This document shows, piece by piece, positions 23,701-30,500 of a stretch of 64,000 nt of DNA. Position 1 is the stretch's first letter. Every line of letters begins with the position of its first letter. Location: contig JAUIRK010000343.1 of the NCBI GenBank assembly GCA_030549495.1, positions 124,001 to 188,000 on the forward strand, read 5' to 3'. The notes beneath the pieces are model-generated. The model searched no databases and was not told where the DNA came from. It saw nothing but the letters and a program-made list of their open reading frames with translations. Source of the DNA: Nectonema munidae (lineage: Eukaryota > Nematomorpha > Nectonematoida > Nectonematidae). Made by a program: the position numbers and the translations under genes.

Positions 23701-26541
23701 TCTTTTTTTTCTTTGGTAGAAAATAACTTCAATGTGGGCTCTGAAATGGAAATAATGATGCAATTCAAAACGACCAAAAAGAGTGGAGTGTTGTTGAGTG
23801 TTGGGCAAGAAAATAGGACATCACTTAGTATTTCATACAATAATGGAGAAGTATCTAATTCTTTTTTTATTTTTATTATTTTCACTGTATGCCAACAAAG
23901 TGTTGGAACAGGCGAACTAAGTTAGCAGAAAATTTTTAGAAATAAGAAAATTGAAATATAAACTTCGATCATAATAACAAAATTTATGAAATACATCATC
24001 GTAAATCAAAAATATAGAGTCCAATAAAATGAAGATGATTCAAAAAGTGAGAGATAAGGAGGCTTTTTAAAATGCGAGTATCATTTAATGACTTCATGAT
24101 TCACGTTTTTTGGTTACTTGCACTTTTCCATAAAACTTTTTCGTTTTTTAGAGATTATTAAAAAACATAATTAAGATAAAGTTTAATTTGTTTTTAACCA
24201 ATTAGTTAAGATCATAAAATCAATCAAACCTATAAAACAGAGGCTGATGACTCTAAAATGTATGCCAACATATTTAACAAAGTTATTCCATTTTAGCTGG
24301 AGGGCCCAAGTTATTACTCAACACCAGGTCAAGTAGATCAACTATGTTCCTAGAAATTTGGCAAAGAAATATTTTCGATATCAAAGATTATTTTTGTTTG
24401 ATTGACAAAAACATTAAATGACTCTATTCATATATTGAAATAGAATAGAAGTAGAATGGACTGTAGAAGAAGTCAAATCAGCCAAAAATGGGCTAGATTT
24501 TGGTCGTAGCGTCGTCTAATACATCGATTCTCCATTCTATAGATAGAAAATATTATTAAAGTTTCGTTTTCAGAAAATGAATATTTAAAATAATAATTAT
24601 TATTTATCGATAGAGAATATTCTTAAAAATTTGGCCGAAATTTAATCGTTATATTGCATGCTTTGGAAATATATAACTTCTCTGTGGTGCCATGGTTTAG
24701 ACAAGTGATTTCATCGCTTTAAGGTTGTACTTGCCGTTGACATGGGAGAAGGACTTGGGCCATTCAAAGCAACAAAGATATTTGAGGATGAATTCAAGTT
24801 GTGCGACAACAAATGGCACACAATCATTGCCGATTACATCAAAAACATAGTCACAATAAAGATTGACAATTCAGAAGTTGAATTTGGTTTCGACGAAGGT
24901 TCTCTACAAGAAGCAAGAACTTCTCACGCTTTATACATTGGAGGAATGCCAGATGGTACTTTAGCACAACTAATTTAATCAGATAGTTTATGGAATGAAG
25001 GGTCGTGACTACATAAATAAGTAGACAAATCCGTCTATGAACAGCTATAAGCTTTATTTTTACCGATCAGACTACCCTTTACATTATCTATAGATAGATT
25101 TACTTATCTATTACATGGAGAGAAAAAAGTACATACCGTATTTAAACGTGAACAATGAATGCCCTGTTTTTGAAAGATTTAACCTTTAAGAAGAACATAA
25201 ATATACTATCTTCATAAGTCTACAAGCTTTATCAAAAATATTTTCCTCAAGTATAGAAAGCGTAATATATGCTATATAATATACGCGTATAAGAAAGTCC
25301 GAAATTTTTCACAAAAAAACGTTCTTTACACGTTGAAATACGACACAATGATTATATATAATTATTCGATATCATATATTATTTTTTGGGGGCGTGAGTA
25401 AGGTTAGTTAGATAGATACTGAGCTTCAATAAGTCAAGGTCTTGGGTTCGATACAAGGCCGCAATTGAGCCTTCTCGATGAAAACATCCCACAGTAACTT
25501 TAGCTTTACCTTTACTTGTGAGTGTATAAGAAAAGACTCAAATTATTGCTGGAATTTTCTCTGGATACTTTATTAAATATTATTACAATGATATGGAAAA
25601 AACTTGAAAATCTTATAGCTGCTATTTATAAACAGGCAGTAACTGTGATAACTAAATAACATATAAAATACAAACTCTAAGCATTTCGACACATAAACCT
25701 TAAGCCCAATTCATGAAAAATTGAATCATAGAAAACAATACCAATTTATATGTGTGAGCGTTTGCAAAGATGCTCCAAAATTTTAAAGCCCTACATATCT
25801 CAGAGAATAAATAAAGAAAAATAGCTTATATATTTTAGCTTAACGCGTAGGTTTAACATGCCTTTTTACAAATTTCTTGTACTTTTCATTAATATATTGT
25901 GTGTTTTGTCAATGTGTAGGATCTATCTATAAAAGCCTTGAAACCGGACATTAGAGATCTTTATGGGATTATAAATGCACGTACTTTAAGCGTGTTAAGA
26001 CTACTAATATCAAGCAATTTCTACCTGGAGAACTGACACCTAGGACAATCATTTATATTTTTTCTCTTAAAATATGAAATGTAAATTGATAAAATCTATA
26101 AAAGAAACAAGAATCTAAATATCTATGATTCTATCTATGAAAAAATCATTAATAAAATTTTTTAAAGTGAAAGTTATTGAGAACTTAATGCAGATGATAT
26201 TACCCAGCTTTTATGAAGGGAAAAATTAAATATGGTAAGAAAGATCCTATGCATCAGTTGTGTAGGTACGAATCGGTTGCTATGATTTCTCCTAGAACCC
26301 TTTTTAGATTAAATAGGATTTGAATATAATTTTAGGTGTCAGAGAGATGTGTTTGTTGTACTAAATTTCTAATATATACACACATAAATTTTCAGATATG
26401 AAAGAAAAGTGGCCATCAACACTCATAACACGGACAGGCTTCGAGGGATGCATACGAAACTTGTATGTTAAGAACTTTGCAAAAGAATGGTACAACATGT
26501 TTCATCTTCAAAACATCATGATCAATGCGTGTCCTACGTGA
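303..26541 (+). CDS. LAMA: laminin alpha subunit, C-terminal half (24 exons, 5' end outside window)
   Basis: Basement-membrane laminin alpha chain: a secreted protein whose coiled coil pairs with beta and gamma chains and whose five LG domains bind cell receptors. Coding exons: 303-405, 480-599, 1140-1304, 2627-2781, 3032-3074, 4028-4298, 4366-4534, 7244-7368, 9210-9375, 9433-9580, 12675-12789, 12855-12975, 13030-13185, 16508-16647, 16707-16901, 17301-17378, 20540-20813, 20875-20993, 22742-22928, 23017-23163, 23225-23378, 23720-23850, 24724-24955, 26396-26541 (TGA). All introns are GT-AG, every junction keeps phase, and the total is 3660 nt (1219 residues plus stop). The order coiled coil, LG1-3, linker, LG4-5 is specific to laminin alpha. 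The N-terminal LN and LE domains must lie left of the window. The 1304/2627 junction is the least certain because that part of the coiled coil has low conservation. Confidence 0.94.
3001..3145 (+). repeat. tandem-type segment duplication, copy 1 (contains laminin micro-exon)
   Basis: About 140 bp running from TTGTTATATTTCGTGACAAG through the 43-nt exon 3032-3074 to CAAAAATCAAG. It is repeated with few changes at 4773-4935 on the same strand. Confidence 0.85.
3182..3225 (+). mobile_element. piggyBac-type MITE fragment
   Basis: TTAACCCATTTCATTC followed by AGCAGACGAGATG matches the left end of the TTAA MITE family; the right part is missing. Confidence 0.5.
4028..7368 (+). CDS. laminin alpha LG1 domain exons
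   Basis: Exons 4028-4298, 4366-4534 and 7244-7368 encode about residues 195-383. The LG pattern is clear: VQSVEPKMTNEIEVRFRS, then NTLLFFV, DFMALEVV, RVRFIW, WLRIKVV, IFIGA, and the closing FYGCLGSLKID followed by GLWDF and the cysteine pair SSCGVC. The donor of the first exon is GTTGAA at 4299. The nearer candidate GT at 4291 is rejected because it breaks phase with the next exon. Confidence 0.93.
4773..4935 (+). repeat. segment duplication, copy 2, with duplicated micro-exon at 4804-4846
   Basis: Copy of 3001-3145 lying in the intron after exon 4366-4534. It differs by an extra stretch of about 14 bp (ACATTTTTATTGTT) and scattered substitutions. The exon image 4804-4846 keeps its AG acceptor, its GTAAAT donor and an open frame (AKLNVASSLKENV). 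Using it between exons 4366-4534 and 7244-7368 would shift the frame, so it is probably silent. Confidence 0.8.
5060..5340 (+). repeat. dispersed repeat, copy 1
   Basis: Shares ordered blocks with 38815-39025: GAGTAGATTTTC, CTTGTTTTAA, GGTTAAGTCTTAGAAT, ATGCAAATTTGA, GACAAGAGCC. The family is unknown and no coding is seen. Confidence 0.65.
5572..5690 (+). repeat. CG-containing repeat remnant
   Basis: Locally GC-richer stretch with repeated words of the type TTCGACGAAA, TTCGATGAAAG and TTCACGAAACGTCCGG. This resembles the end of a non-autonomous DNA element, but no boundaries can be fixed. Confidence 0.3.
5700..7243 (+). other. laminin intron, no recognised feature
   Basis: Short open frames near 6377-6755 lie on both strands with no family resemblance. 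There are pyrimidine-rich patches. Nothing supportable. Confidence 0.5.
8059..8878 (+). mobile_element. Tc1/mariner-type transposon, degenerate
   Basis: About 820 bp flanked by TA dinucleotides. The left end CAGTGTCGTGAAAAAGT and the right end (reverse complement CAGTGCGGCGCAAACGT) form imperfect terminal inverted repeats. Inside, a + strand helix-turn-helix is recognisable (MSQKAIAKLFGLSRSKIS, 8377-8431). Further on, IFSDETKL (about 8709-8732) matches the block around the second catalytic Asp of Tc1 transposases. Many stops and shifts, and it is shorter than a full 1.6-kb Tc1, so it is dead and internally deleted. It lies in the laminin intron between LG1 and LG2. Confidence 0.8.
9210..12975 (+). 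CDS. laminin alpha LG2 domain exons
   Basis: Exons 9210-9375, 9433-9580, 12675-12789 and 12855-12975 encode about residues 384-567. Visible LG2 motifs are YQFSGKHSYAIV, VLFQFKSLAENGLIFL, FFSIEVENGKVVFKF, PLYFGGFPPDS and AYTGCLRLIQV. Intron 9581-12674 holds a piggyBac-type MITE, a hAT element carrying a SINE and a second MITE, and an exon-like duplicate at 10842-10878. None of these fits the phase-1 junction, so they are treated as intronic. Confidence 0.92.
10842..10910 (+). repeat. intronic copy of the end of laminin linker exon
   Basis: ACTGAGATTGAAGTTGTAGAAG with the downstream GAGAAGGTAAAT resembles 20778-20820, including the donor site. It reads TEIEVVEVRSVEK against TESEVIGVNSEEK. Its entry phase does not fit the 9580/12675 junction, so it is not used as an exon in the model. 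Confidence 0.5.
10962..11090 (+). mobile_element. piggyBac-type MITE, copy A
   Basis: 129 bp between TTAA (10958-10961) and TTAT (11091-11094), ends TCC...GGG. Contains the family words CAGACGATAT and, near the right end, the 16-bp palindrome GTATCATATATGATAC. This is the most diverged copy. Confidence 0.75.
11513..11734 (+). mobile_element. SINE (tRNA-derived) with (AATC)n tail
   Basis: The head has a pol III B box GGTTCGATCCC and an A-box-like stretch upstream (CTCAGCTTAACAG). The body ends in about eight AATC units (11685-11719). It is inserted in the left arm of the hAT element; the uninterrupted right arm shows the empty sequence. The body and tail differ from the other SINE family of the window. 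Confidence 0.75.
11866..11995 (-). mobile_element. piggyBac-type MITE, copy B
   Basis: 130 bp in reverse orientation, target TTAG at 11862-11865 and TTAA at 11996-11999, terminal repeat CCCATTAAGT. Contains three GCAGACGA-type words (reverse TCGTCTGC) and the dyad TCCCATTTGGGA close to the end at 11866. Confidence 0.88.
13030..17378 (+). CDS. laminin alpha LG3 domain exons
   Basis: Exons 13030-13185, 16508-16647, 16707-16901 and 17301-17378 encode about residues 568-756. Motifs: LTFNGNGYSQYS, TIAVSFKTLETDGSLVYAL, FNDGEWHAIILHF, LDIYVDDN, GLYFGGFPFEV, YYFTGCISNFLI and SLLSFPEDGQKC. Three donors in the gene are GTAACG (after 13185, 16647 and 16901), and two of them bound one small intron. The 3.3-kb intron 13186-16507 carries a TIR element with a SINE inside it. 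Confidence 0.92.
13213..13460 (+). repeat. cluster of TTTCATGAAA-like dyads
   Basis: Perfect TTTCATGAAA palindromes at 13239-13248 and 13345-13354. Related words nearby include TTTTGTGAAAC, TTTCACTT, CTCATGAAT, TTTCGTGTAA, ATTCGTGAAAA, ATTCATGAC and GATTTCAC. Possibly a decayed palindromic MITE; no gene. Confidence 0.4.
14878..15605. mobile_element. TIR element of unknown family with SINE inside
   Basis: Left arm about 14950-15035 and right arm about 15445-15590 are inverted copies (TTTAACCTGAA, TGCTAATTTT, AAAAACTTTA, AAAAGTTAGAAAT). Outside the arms both ends repeat AAAATTGCC-type words. No transposase frame. A SINE lies at 15310-15442. Confidence 0.6.
15310..15442 (+). mobile_element. tRNA-derived SINE, family 1
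   Basis: Diverged copy: GGCGTGACTAAGGTAG, degraded B box GGTTTGATCC, then CATCAAGC, ATAGTTCGATACAAGC, GATGAAAAC-like (AATGAAAACATC) and a TTACCTTTAAC tail. Confidence 0.7.
15620..16507 (+). other. laminin intron, no recognised feature
   Basis: AT-rich. A 141-codon antisense frame at 16361-16786 overlaps real laminin exons and is a shadow. Confidence 0.5.
17520..17655 (+). mobile_element. tRNA-derived SINE, family 1 (best copy)
   Basis: Begins CGTGAGTAGGGTTGG. A-box-like TGGTTAGATGCTGG and B box GGTTCGATCCC at 17567-17577, then CATCAAGCCT, CATAGTTCGATACAAGC, CAATTGTGCCTTCTCGATG, AAAACACCC. It is inserted near the left end of the pogo element. Confidence 0.88.
18048..19310 (+). pseudogene. 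pogo-type DDE transposase, broken
   Basis: The N-terminal DNA-binding part is clear: KKHAYEGSFKFNAIISHEVE, then YGNRAAAREININESMV and WRKHKDNLDQ. Middle: GLRFMKRHHFSFRTKTKIA. Catalytic region: INIDEVPLTFDI (first Asp), FHTFPSLLICDSMRAHHT (second Asp), and further on DAWTKVSVSSVARAFTKDGI. The order matches pogo/Tigger-like (CENP-B/POGK-type) transposases. The reading changes frame several times and carries several stops, so no product is expected. It sits sense within laminin. Confidence 0.85.
19473..19604 (+). mobile_element. piggyBac-type MITE, copy C
   Basis: 132 bp between TTAA at 19469-19472 and 19605-19608, ends CCCATTTAAG and CGTAAATGGG. Three (G/T)CAGACGA-type words and the dyad GTTCCAAAATAGGAAC near the right end. 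It is inserted in the pogo element. Confidence 0.9.
20540..20813 (+). CDS. laminin alpha LG3-LG4 linker exon
   Basis: This single exon enters in phase 2 and leaves in phase 0. It encodes about residues 757-848: an N-terminal piece finishing LG3 (YFGEC) and a low-complexity linker rich in Ser, Thr, Lys, Glu and Asn. Several N-glycosylation sequons are visible (NSS, NQT, NAT, NKT). Laminin alpha chains typically have a flexible, glycosylated, often proteolytically cut linker here. No obvious R-x-K-R furin site is seen. The last about 40 nt are echoed in intron DNA at 10842-10878. Confidence 0.88.
20875..23378 (+). CDS. laminin alpha LG4 domain exons
   Basis: Exons 20875-20993, 22742-22928, 23017-23163 and 23225-23378 encode about residues 849-1050. 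Motifs: SCAVEKSLEVEKNAFRLG, FDIELNFRTYAPSGLLIYI, YLAIQLKETRVEIVYY, GGLNDGKWHR, PIYIGGVPEPY and GFKGCIKDLKLN, then the first strand of LG5 (PGAYFMNNSYAIY). LG4 starts with the expected cysteine. The 1.7-kb intron 20994-22741 holds a TTAA MITE and a long palindrome. Confidence 0.93.
21202..21329 (-). mobile_element. piggyBac-type MITE, copy D
   Basis: 128 bp between TTAA at 21198-21201 and 21330-21333, in reverse orientation, ends CCCTTTAACG and CGTTAACGGG. Dyad GTCGACTATAGTTGAC near the left end, which corresponds to the right end of the other copies. Confidence 0.88.
21690..21943. repeat. 254-bp near-perfect palindrome (long inverted repeat)
   Basis: Left arm 21690-21794 and right arm 21839-21943 are almost identical inverted copies of about 105 bp (TTCCTGATCTTCTTTTCTTC, AGGCTGTCTTTGTCA, TAATAACCCAGTTATTATAA) around a 44-bp spacer. 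Only a handful of mismatches, so it is young or maintained. The inner part TAATAACCCAGTTATTA is itself a dyad. Probably a foldback MITE in the laminin LG4 intron. Confidence 0.88.
22100..22741 (+). other. laminin intron, no recognised feature
   Basis: AT-rich. One CCCTCTAACGG word near 22425 recalls a MITE end but has no partner. Confidence 0.4.
22999..23014 (+). repeat. (CA)n microsatellite in acceptor tract
   Basis: Seven to eight CA units lie immediately before the CTAG acceptor of the exon at 23017, taking the place of the usual polypyrimidine tract. Confidence 0.8.
23720..26541 (+). CDS. laminin alpha LG5 domain exons and stop
   Basis: Exons 23720-23850, 24724-24955 and 26396-26541 encode about residues 1051-1219. 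Motifs: EIMMQFKTTKKSGVLLSVG, LSISYNNGE, CDNKWHTIIADYIKN, ALYIGGMPD and GFEGCIRNLYV, ending with NACPT and TGA at 26539-26541. The final cysteine near the C-terminus matches the terminal ACP-type ending of vertebrate alpha chains. The 3'UTR is very short: a polyadenylation hexamer lies at 26585-26590. Confidence 0.93.
25390..25520 (+). mobile_element. tRNA-derived SINE, family 1, internally deleted
   Basis: GGCGTGAGTAAGGTTAG, GTCTTGGGTTCGATACAAG, CAATTGAGCCTTCTCGATG, AAAACATCCC, then CTTTACCTTTAC. Compared with 17520-17655 the stretch between two GTTCGAT words is missing. Confidence 0.85.
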
Positions 26542-26584
26542 AGAAACGCGTTAAAGTTTCCTAAGGAATACGTCGTTTGTTGTT

Positions 26585-26590
26585 AATAAA
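26585..26590 (+). promoter_or_regulatory. laminin alpha polyadenylation signal
   Basis: AATAAA sits 44 nt after the laminin stop codon. Cleavage 10-30 nt downstream would fall inside the convergent GUF1 stop region. Confidence 0.7.
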
Positions 26591-26596
26591 AAACTC

Positions 26597-26602
26597 TTTA
26601 TT
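26597..26602 (-). promoter_or_regulatory. GUF1 polyadenylation signal
   Basis: The reverse strand reads AATAAA only 4 nt after the GUF1 stop (26609-26607). It is the nearest candidate hexamer and lies 7 nt from the opposite-strand signal of laminin, so the two transcripts likely overlap antisense at their tails. Confidence 0.6.
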
Positions 26603-26606
26603 TTCA

Positions 26607-27593
26607 TTATTGTTTAAAACTCATGCGCAAAACAGCGATATATACAGACTTGGGCACTTCAACCTTGCCAATAAGGCGCAGGCGTCTCTTGCCTTCCGCT
26701 TGAGACTTCAAGAGCTTCCACTTGCGTCGGGGATCTCCGCCATACAGCTTGGAAGTGACGTCCTTCCTGTACGGTTTTATTTCTTCGCGCTTAATGATGC
26801 GGCCATCCACCTTCGCTTGTAGCACTATCAAAAAAAGTTGTTTGGGAATATTCACTTTGAGGATGTCCAAAACTGTTTGGGCGTACCAGTGACACTTCGA
26901 GACATGAACTAGAAATGTTAAGTCTTGTGACGCAACACTATTCAACAAAATCTCCAATTTCGTGATTTTGGAGGCTTTGTATCCTGCGTCTTCGTAATCG
27001 AAGGTGCCGTAGCCAGAGGTGATGCTCTTGAGCAAGCTAAAAAAATCGGTAATCACTTCGCATAGTGGCAGTTGGTATTTAAGGAGGGTGGAGTCATCGT
27101 TTAGCATGCAATAGTCTACTTCTTCTCCCCTGCGATTGAGGCACAGGCTCGCTATCTTGGGGTAGTGCTCATTCGGAATAACGATGGTAGCGAGGATGTA
27201 CGGCTCCAAAATTTCCTCGAACTTTATCTTGAGAGGAAAATCTACCGGACTTCTCACAGGCACCAGGTCTTGACTTTTAGCCTGCCCTTTACGCGGCTTG
27301 TACATGTAGGTAACGTTGGGATACGTCAGGACAACGTGCTCATCGAATTCATTTTCCAGTCTTTGGATGAAGACTTCGGCGTGAAGAAGGCCGAGGAAGC
27401 CCAATCGCATGCCAAATCCTAGAGACAAGTTTGATTCGGTATCGCATGAAATGCTGGGATCATTAAGAAGGAGTTTTTCGACAGCGTTCTTGAATTCCTG
27501 CACTTTAGATTGATCAACGGGAAAAGCTTGCGAGAAGACAACGGGTTTAGGCTGTTTAAAGCCTGCAAACGCGTCCACAACAGGATCACCATG
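26607..27593 (-). CDS. GUF1 last exon, domains III-V and LepA C-terminal domain
   Basis: This single 987-nt exon starts in phase 0 after the acceptor at 27595-27594 ([17 protein letters not shown]). It contains [18 protein letters not shown], then [15 protein letters not shown], a strong LepA signature, and a C-terminus with [19 protein letters not shown]. It ends in a TAA at 26609-26607. The preceding two exons (31567-31421 and 30706-30571) encode [16 protein letters not shown] and [20 protein letters not shown] of domain II. Confidence 0.97.
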   Translation of the reverse strand, partial: HGDPVVDAFAGFKQPKPVVFSQAFPVDQSKVQEFKNAVEKLLLNDPSISCDTESNLSLGFGMRLGFLGLLHAEVFIQRLENEFDEHVVLTYPNVTYMYKPRKGQAKSQDLVPVRSPVDFPLKIKFEEILEPYILATIVIPNEHYPKIASLCLNRRGEEVDYCMLNDDSTLLKYQLPLCEVITDFFSLLKSITSGYGTFDYEDAGYKASKITKLEILLNSVASQDLTFLVHVSKCHWYAQTVLDILKVNIPKQLFLIVLQAKVDGRIIKREEIKPYRKDVTSKLYGGDPRRKWKLLKSQAEGKRRLRLIGKVEVPKSVYIAVLRMSFKQ

Positions 27594-30500
27594 CTAATTG
27601 TAAAAAAAGTTATTAAATGCAAATTAAACGAGGAAAAACAAGAGGAAGAAGGTGTAGTAGAGATTCATCAGTAATTCTAAGGTATATTTAAAGCCTTCTA
27701 GGGTATATTTCTAAGATTTCTAAGGCATATTTGTGGCCTTCTTTGGCCTAAAAATTTGAGGCTGTAACACTAGGCCTTTACATTTTAGTTACACCAGCTA
27801 AATTAGTTTAGTTCCCACTAGTAGGGTTAAAAATATAAGGGAGAGGTTAAAATTAAAAAAAACTTTCTTTAAAAACAAGTGTTTTTGACTATTTTCATAA
27901 AATGTATAGAAAATATTTTAACCCTATTATGCTAAAATTTTCATTGTACAAAATTGGCTGAATTATATCACTTCAAATTTGGTAACTTTTCCTAAAATTG
28001 AGCTGCATCTTTTGATACCATTTTCATGGTAGATGAATGCCCCTTTCATGTCAAAAACTGTCAATCAAAATCAAAAATTAAAATTTTTCAGCAAAATTTT
28101 GACATTATCTGTAGTTAACCTTATTACTGGTCTATATTATATACTACCTTTAAAATTTATAATTATATACAGTTTTGAACACATAACACTTTATATATTC
28201 AATTTTTTCAATAATCATGAATACTTTTTAGAAAATGTCAATCAAAATTTTCATTGATCAGAAATATATCTAATAAAATATTCCTTCAAATTTTCCATAA
28301 AATATATGTTTTTATAATAAATCTGCCATGCTGGTTTCATTTCTGGACTCAATTTTCACATTTAGGATTTAAAATACCTATAAGTGTTAATAAAATTTAC
28401 GGTTTACTTCTAAAAATTGTCTCCAAAAACTTTCTTTCAAATTTTACATGAAATATATGTTTTTATACCAAATCGATCATGCTCATTTCATTTTTCACAT
28501 TTAGAGGTCTTAAAATATCTGTCAGTGCCAATCAAATGTGAGGTTTACGTCCGAAAACTATCTCCAAAAATATTCTCTCTAATTTTACATGAAATATATG
28601 TTTTTATACCAATTCGACCATGATAATTTTTATTTCATTTTTGCATTTAGAGGTTTTAAATGTCTGAAAGTGTGAATCAAATGTTCGATTTAGGTCTAAT
28701 GTCTACAGAAATATTTTTGAAATTTAAATAAAATATCTGTTTTTATGCCAAATGGAAAATGCTGTTTTCATTTTTGGACTCAGGTTTGGCATTTATAGTT
28801 TTAAAATATCTGAAAGCTTCAATCAGATTTGCGGTTTACTTCTAGATACTGTCTTCAAAAATATTTTCAAAAAAATAAAATATCTGTTTTACACCAAATT
28901 GACTATACTTATTTTATTTATGTACTTCATTTTGGTAAATAGGGTTAAAAAATATCTGGAAGTGGCTATTAAATTAGCAATGTATCTCTGAAAATCAGTT
29001 CTGTAAAATTTTTTCAAAAAATCGTTGTATATTAGTTATATAATAAAAATATACTTTTTTTTTTGTATATTTTGGCTTATAATACTTTCTTCAATCATCT
29101 TGAGTATGAAATATTTATTTAAAAAAAACAAAAAGTATTATAAAAAAATATTATGAGAAAAGGAAGCAATCTGAAAACTAATTGAAAAGAGAACGTGTGA
29201 TCAAAACAAATAATTAAAAAAATATATGTATCCTGACTAAATCGAAGATCTACCATGTTCAAATGAACTAGAAAGTGGTTTAATTTTATAATATTAGATG
29301 CTTCAAAAAAGATTTTGACTGTGAAAAAGAAGTTCCTCTTTTACAAATGAAAAATATTTAAATCTATAGCTTATCATCTAGGATTACAATTAACATTTAG
29401 CTAAGATTGGTAGGAAACCTAAAAATTTAGAATAGGTCAGATTTATCAAAAATGGCACAGATGCCAATATGTGAGAATTTAGTCACTATCAAGATATTTT
29501 TAATTTAAATTGAATTTGTCCATCTTTTTCCTTTTGCGTCAAAGAGATCATTTTTTAGATGAAGAACGTGGACAACTTTTTGTAATTGAACAATGAACAT
29601 CACGAATGATTCATCAGAAAAAACCTTTGAAATGAGATTGGTTGACAAATATTCAGGCCTGATAATAAAATTCAAGATACTGATAAAAAAAGCCTAAGAT
29701 CATCAAGACGATTCTTTAATCAGAATGCTTTGAGAGAGGAAAAAATATATTCAAAATTAACATTCATAAAAAAGTTTTTTGAAACACACATTAAAGAAAA
29801 TAAATTTCTAATGAAAAAAGAGCTACTAAGAAAGGATCATCATAGAATCAATAGCAAAATTACATACTGTAAAGTATAGAAGATATGTTGTAGAGACTAT
29901 GAGCCTATAACAAATTTGTGTGAATTAAACACCTAAAGTTGGTTTATTAAATAAATTAAGAAAATAATTACAAGAGAAATACTACAAGTAGAATTTATTT
30001 TGAAGTTCATATATTTGACAAGGATCTACAGGTTTAATCGATTTTTTAACAGGTTTTATTAATTTCATAAAAAATGAACATCATCATTAAATTCTACATA
30101 CTTGAAAATGGATATATATGTATAAAAAAAATTTTTATAAGAATATAATTTTTTTTTTCAGGTTTGACTGATTTTCATAAAAAAAATTAATATCACGAGT
30201 AAACACAGGCTACTTGAAAATGGGTATATGTATGTAAAAAACTTTATATAATTATATAGATAAAAAGTTTCTTTTTTGAGATGAGATGTCAAATATAAAT
30301 CAATTTTTTGATTGGTTTGATTAAAAATGAACATCACCCATGAATTCAGCATGGTTGAAAGTAACATTAAGGATATTTATAAAAACTTATTAATATCTGA
30401 GAAAAATAGGAGGCCCTTCCCCCCCCCCCCCCCCTCCCAGCACTTGAGCGGACAAATTTAGCCCAGCACTAGTAGAGTTAAAGAAGTCTAATTTCTTTTT

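Noticed and set aside
24660-24723. SINE-like sequence before exon 24724
   Set aside because: GTGGTGCCATGGTTTAG looks tRNA-like but lacks a B box and the family body.
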